Shown here piece after piece: positions 60,105 to 64,000 of a stretch of 64,000 bases of DNA. The stretch lies in NCBI GenBank assembly GCA_016946835.1, contig JACVTC010000020.1:1235001-1299000 (forward strand). Direction: 5' to 3'. This DNA comes from Neocallimastix lanati (nom. inval.). Taxonomy: Eukaryota > Neocallimastigomycota > Neocallimastigomycetes > Neocallimastigales > Neocallimastigaceae. Made by a program: the position numbers and the translations under genes. Position 1 is the stretch's first letter, and each line of letters opens with the position of its first letter. The notes beneath the pieces are model-generated. The model searched no databases. It was given only the letters and a program-made list of their open reading frames with translations, and was not told the DNA's origin.

Positions 60105-60343
60105 TGTTAGAAATTAAGTTTAATATTACACAAGTATAAATAATATAAATAATATAATGTATATAGTATAACATAGATATATGAGCTAGCGTACGTAATA
60201 GTGGCGTAAAATAAGTCATATGATATATGTAATAAATGTATGTGAATCATGTGTAAATGTAATAGTATAAAATACATGTAAAATTAAAATTTAATATATG
60301 TACACCTTTGATATTTATTAATAAAGTTATATATTTCACAACA
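60105..60343 (+). mobile_element. 3' LTR of the copia element
   Basis: Same 239 bp as 54560-54798 with no difference found by eye; followed by the target duplication ATAAT. Confidence 0.95.
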
Positions 60344-60399
60344 ATAATTAATAAATCATAATAATATTATAATAATATTATTATAATAATTATAATAAT

Positions 60400-60670
60400 T
60401 AATAATAAATAATTAAATAATAAATAATTAAATAATAAATAATAAATAATAAATAATAAATAATAAATAATAAATAATAAATAATAAATAATAAATAATA
60501 AATAATAAATAATAAATAATAAATAATAAATAATAAATAATAAATAATAAATAATAATAATAATAAATAATAAATAATAAATAATAAATAATAAATAATA
60601 AATAATAAATAATAAATAATAAATAATAAAAATAAATAATAAATAATAATAATAAATAATAAATAATAAT
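60400..60670. repeat. (TAAATAA)n microsatellite
   Basis: About 35 units of the 7-mer, with AATAATAA interruptions, 60 bp downstream of the copia insertion. Confidence 0.95.
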
Positions 60671-60679
60671 AAAATAAAA

Positions 60680-62120
60680 TAAAAAAAAATTTAAAAATTA
60701 TATATAACTATTAAATTAAATAATAAATAAATTAAATAAAAACAAATCATAAATTAATCATAAATTAATAATGAAAACATTAAATATTAAGATTATAATT
60801 AAAAAAAAAATTAAAGTTTACAATAATGCTTAACAGATAATATTTGATGAAATATATATTAAATAAGAAAAGATTTATTTTATTTTTCTATGAATTTTTT
60901 TAAAAAAAAAGAACAATATTAATAATAGAATATAATTTTATACCTTATTTTTTTTTATTTTTATTTTTTTATTTTCATTTTATTTTATTTTATTTTTTTT
61001 TTATTTTTTTTATATTTATAGAATAAATAAAATAAATTTTATGAAGACTGATTAGAATTAACAAAAGAGAAATTTATATTTGAAAAAAAATAAAGAATTA
61101 ATATTTTTTTTTTGAAAAATAAAAAAATAATAAAATAAAATAAAACTAATTTAGGTAAATATGATAAAGGAATAAAAAAAAAATATTATTTAAATATTTA
61201 TATATATATATTATTATATATATTTTTATATAAAAATGTAACTATTAATTTTAAAGTTATGATAAAATCAGAAAATGATTTATGAGTTAACATATAATTA
61301 TTTAAAATAGTAAAAAAAAAAAAAAAAGAATTTTTATTAAAATTTCAATAATTGATTATTTTAATTTAATAACATTAACAAATATTTAAAAAAAAAAATA
61401 AAAAAAAAATATATATATATATATATAAATATTCAAAGTTCAATCTAAAATGATAATAACAGTGTTTGAAAGTTTTCATTGAAATTCATATTTATTAAAT
61501 GATAATAAAAGCAATTAAGATGTTTTTAATGAAATTCGTATTTATTAAATAGAAAGAAGAGTAATTTATTTTTTATTTCTATTTAAAGAGATTCATATTA
61601 TTATAAAATAATAATTCTTTTCAATAAATTTATATTTATTAATTAATAAGAATAATTCATTTTTTATAATTTAAATTGAATAATAATAGTAATATTAGTT
61701 AAATATTCATTTTAATAAAATTCGAATCATATTATAGAATAATATTAAAAATTATACAGTATATATACCCATAGAAATTTTTATTTTATTTTATTTTATT
61801 ATGTATAAAATTAAAAATCTAAAACATTCTCAATAATTTTTAATTTTATTTTATTTTAATAATATAATAATAATAATTTTCTAAATATTTTTAAAAAAAA
61901 TTTAATACTAATATATTTATTTTTTAAAATACCTTTTTTTAATTTCTATTTCTTTGAAAAAAATACATTTACGTTTTATTGTATTAGATCTTTAGAAATA
62001 ATTTTTTTCTTGGGACTTGAAAGGAATATTATAAAATAAATTATATACTTTATTAGTATAATAAATATATATAATATAAACAAGCGAAAGAAGGAAAGAA
62101 AGTAAAAAAAAAAAAAAAAA
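60680..62120. other. AT-rich intergenic region
   Basis: Promoter side of the CBM18 gene. A 62-bp imperfect duplication around 61462-61560 (GAAATTCATATTTATTAAAT and GAAATTCGTATTTATTAAAT). No gene seen. Confidence 0.5.
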
Positions 62121-62122
62121 AA

Positions 62123-62956
62123 ATGAAATACACAAAATTTATTTTATTTATTGTTTCAGTATTGAATATTGAAACAACATTAGCTGTAAGATGTGGTCGT
62201 GCCAATGGTCGTTCATGTCCATTCGGTTACTGCTGTTCAAAAGATGGCGGTTGTGGTAAAACTGGCTATTACTGTGGATATGGATGTCAATTTGGCTATG
62301 GTAGATGTGATATTGATGAACCTGAAGTTACTTCAACCGAAACAACTGGAGCCGAACCAACCGTAGATTCTGTTAGTTGTATTCAATGCATTAATTGTGT
62401 TGATTGTGATGCTCATCCAGATATGGCTATTCACTGCCCAAGTACTTGTATTAAGAAGCCAATTAATGAATGTCCAGGATGTACAGAATGTGTTAATTGT
62501 GAAGAAAATCCTGAAATCAGGAAAAAGTGTCCTGATGCTTGTTACAGAAAACCCGATTGCTTTAGATGTTTAGAATGTGTTGACTGTGAAGTACAACCAG
62601 AATTTGCCATCTACTGTCCATTTAATTGTATTAGCGAAGAAACTTTGAAGTGTCCAAGCTGTGAAGAATGTGTTGATTGTGATGAGGAACCAGAAATTGG
62701 TAAAAGCTGTCCAGGTGCCTGTATCAGGAAGCCAGACTGTTTCAGATGTCTTGAATGTGTAGATTGTGACGAACAACCCGAATATGCTCAATATTGTCCA
62801 TTTAATTGTATTAAGAAAACCACAGAAAATCCTCCAGTGGATATTCCAACTGAAAATGTTGACACTGATGAAATGATTGACGAACCAGTTGAAGTAACCG
62901 AAACCGTTATAGGAGAAGGAGAATTCAATGAATCCTCTGATGAAGATGATAACTAA
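62123..62956 (+). CDS. Secreted CBM18 (hevein-type chitin-binding) protein with five six-cysteine repeats
   Basis: 277 codons, one exon, the first good ATG after a poly-A stretch. Residues 1-21 are a signal peptide (cleavage likely after TTLA). Residues 24-62 form a hevein-like chitin-binding module with eight cysteines (24, 32, 37, 38, 44, 51, 55, 62) and the aromatic GYYCGYGCQFGYG motif. After a Thr/Glu linker, residues ~86-235 hold five units with the spacing C-x2-C-x2-C-x2-C-x9-C-x3-C, reading like CLECVDC..QPE....YCP.NC; units 3 and 5 are nearly the same, as are 2 and 4. The tail is acidic (ESSDEDDN). The protein is exported and could bind chitin or other glycans of the fungus's own wall or of other organisms. 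The function of the Cys repeats is unknown to me. Codons are less AT-biased than the surroundings. Confidence 0.9.
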   Translation: MKYTKFILFIVSVLNIETTLAVRCGRANGRSCPFGYCCSKDGGCGKTGYYCGYGCQFGYGRCDIDEPEVTSTETTGAEPTVDSVSCIQCINCVDCDAHPDMAIHCPSTCIKKPINECPGCTECVNCEENPEIRKKCPDACYRKPDCFRCLECVDCEVQPEFAIYCPFNCISEETLKCPSCEECVDCDEEPEIGKSCPGACIRKPDCFRCLECVDCDEQPEYAQYCPFNCIKKTTENPPVDIPTENVDTDEMIDEPVEVTETVIGEGEFNESSDEDDN

Positions 62957-63188
62957 ATAATTAAAATCAAAAAAAAAAAAAAATAATAATAATAAAAAAT
63001 AAAAGAATAAAGTAAATAAAGTAAATAAAGAAATCATTAAAAAAAAAAAAAAATAGAATAAAAATATATAAAAAAATAAAAAAAAGTAATTCTTAAAAAT
63101 AAATAAATAAAAAAATTATATATATATAAGTAAAATAAAATAAAAAAATTTTTATTAAATATACTTTTTTATTATTATTTATTATTTA

Positions 63189-63224
<36 letters not shown>

Positions 63225-63230
63225 TATAAT

Positions 63231-63269
<39 letters not shown>

Positions 63270-63690
63270 TTTTTATTATTGCTTAAAGTGATTTCAATTC
63301 ACATCATCAATTTATTTATTAATTTATTTATTTATTATAAACTTTTACTCTTAATACTTTAATACTTTTATACTTTTTATTTTTTTATTTTTTTATTTTA
63401 TTTTATTTTTTTTTTTTTATTATGTTTTAAAATTATTTTTATATATGTAGTTTTTTTAATATAATATATTTCATAATATCTATATATATATATATTTTTA
63501 TTTATAATATAATTAATATTTTAATAATAGTTTAAAAAATTAATACTTCCTTGACTAAATATATATATATAAATAGATATGAGTACAGATGTGATAATAT
63601 TCTTCCATTCATGGGTTTTATGAATGCTTCGTGATAACTTACCATTATAATATATATATATATATATTTAATAAAAAAAAATAATAAATA
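62957..63690. other. AT-rich 3' flank
   Basis: Poly-A/T and a TTATTTA/TTA microsatellite at 63170-63228; poly-T at 63232-63264. No gene seen; a short GC-richer spot at 63585-63645 has no clear frame. Confidence 0.5.
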
Positions 63691-63797
63691 TAAAAACATG
63701 GACTTGGTTATGATAAATTATTTTATGGTAAAGAAAATAATATATGGTTTAATAAATATCAATTAGAAATTAATAACTATAAGAGTTTTAAAGTTTG
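63691..63797 (+). pseudogene. Possible coding fragment
   Basis: The plus frame gives KHGLGYDKLFYGKENNIWFN and KYQLEINNYKSFKV then TGA. The text is protein-like, with no start codon and no upstream continuation found. Either a gene relic or an exon of a gene mostly outside the window; family not recognised. Confidence 0.3.
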
Positions 63798-63851
63798 AAA
63801 TATATGTGAAATGGAAGATAAAACTTGAAATTGAAACAATAATAAGTTATA

Positions 63852-63895
<44 letters not shown>

Positions 63896-64000
63896 CATAA
63901 TTGATTGTTATTTAATAATTAAAATTATATTTATTTAAATTATTAAAAAATAGTTAATTAAAGAATATATTATAAATAATGAATCACTAAATATAATAAT

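Larger units (their letters stand above)
54560..60343 (+). mobile_element. Complete Ty1/copia LTR retrotransposon
   Basis: 5784 bp. Two 239-bp LTRs that appear identical by eye, a 5-bp target duplication ATAAT on each side (54555-54559 and 60344-60348), a primer-binding site, gag, pol in the order protease-integrase-reverse transcriptase-RNase H (copia order), and a polypurine tract. Gag and pol are both open apart from the +1 shift. Identical LTRs mean a very recent insertion, so the element is probably still competent. It inserted beside a TAAATAA microsatellite. Confidence 0.97.

Overview
This window looks like nuclear DNA of an anaerobic gut fungus (Neocallimastigomycota; the genus cannot be told from here). 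It is extremely AT-rich, full of A/T homopolymers and A/T microsatellites, and gene-poor. Its spliceosomal introns are short and AT-rich with GTAAGT/GTAATA-type donors. The gene content also fits that group: a class C GPCR with a bacterial-type solute-binding ectodomain, a secreted CBM18 protein, an ADCY10-type cyclase, Kre9/KNH-like GPI proteins and a bacterial-type pyridoxal kinase. The taxonomic call is an inference.

Host genes, left to right: (1) the 5' part of a soluble-adenylate-cyclase-like gene (37-1563, minus), whose reading frame can be followed through four exons including a 12-nt microexon; (2) a three-exon Kre9/KNH-like GPI protein (6965-7904, minus) and its paralogue (18204-19268, plus); (3) a small four-helix membrane protein (22444-22839, plus) with a decayed duplicate at 26360-26835; (4) an intronless pyridoxal/pyridoxamine kinase (28636-29484, minus), a horizontal-transfer candidate; (5) a five-exon receptor joining a solute-binding domain to seven transmembrane helices (32835-35772, minus); (6) a three-exon protein joining a ubiquitin-like domain to long 18-nt-periodic repeats (38072-39974, minus), with a decayed second copy at 47744-48372; (7) a dynamin-family GTPase (42609-44897, minus); (8) a secreted protein with one CBM18 domain and five six-cysteine repeats (62123-62956, plus).

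Mobile DNA: an apparently intact Ty1/copia element occupies 54560-60343. Its two 239-bp LTRs look identical, it has a 5-bp target duplication (ATAAT), a primer site matching the anticodon arm of tRNA-Lys(CTT), and gag and pol in a +1 relation. Three decayed copia 3' ends lie in a local segmental duplication (45.0-51.5 kb) that also carries the partial ubiquitin-like gene. Non-LTR retrotransposon remains lie at 4.7-6.5 and 19.8-20.5 kb. Two dispersed repeat families (R1, R2) share a GCGAAATG motif; R1 contains a foldback-like structure and a tRNA-like stretch.

The rest is AT-rich intergenic sequence with microsatellites, minisatellites and palindromes, including an unusual pair of adjacent perfect hairpins at 13539-13620. 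I saw no tRNA, rRNA or CRISPR locus. All domain calls come from reading motifs by eye; no database search was run.
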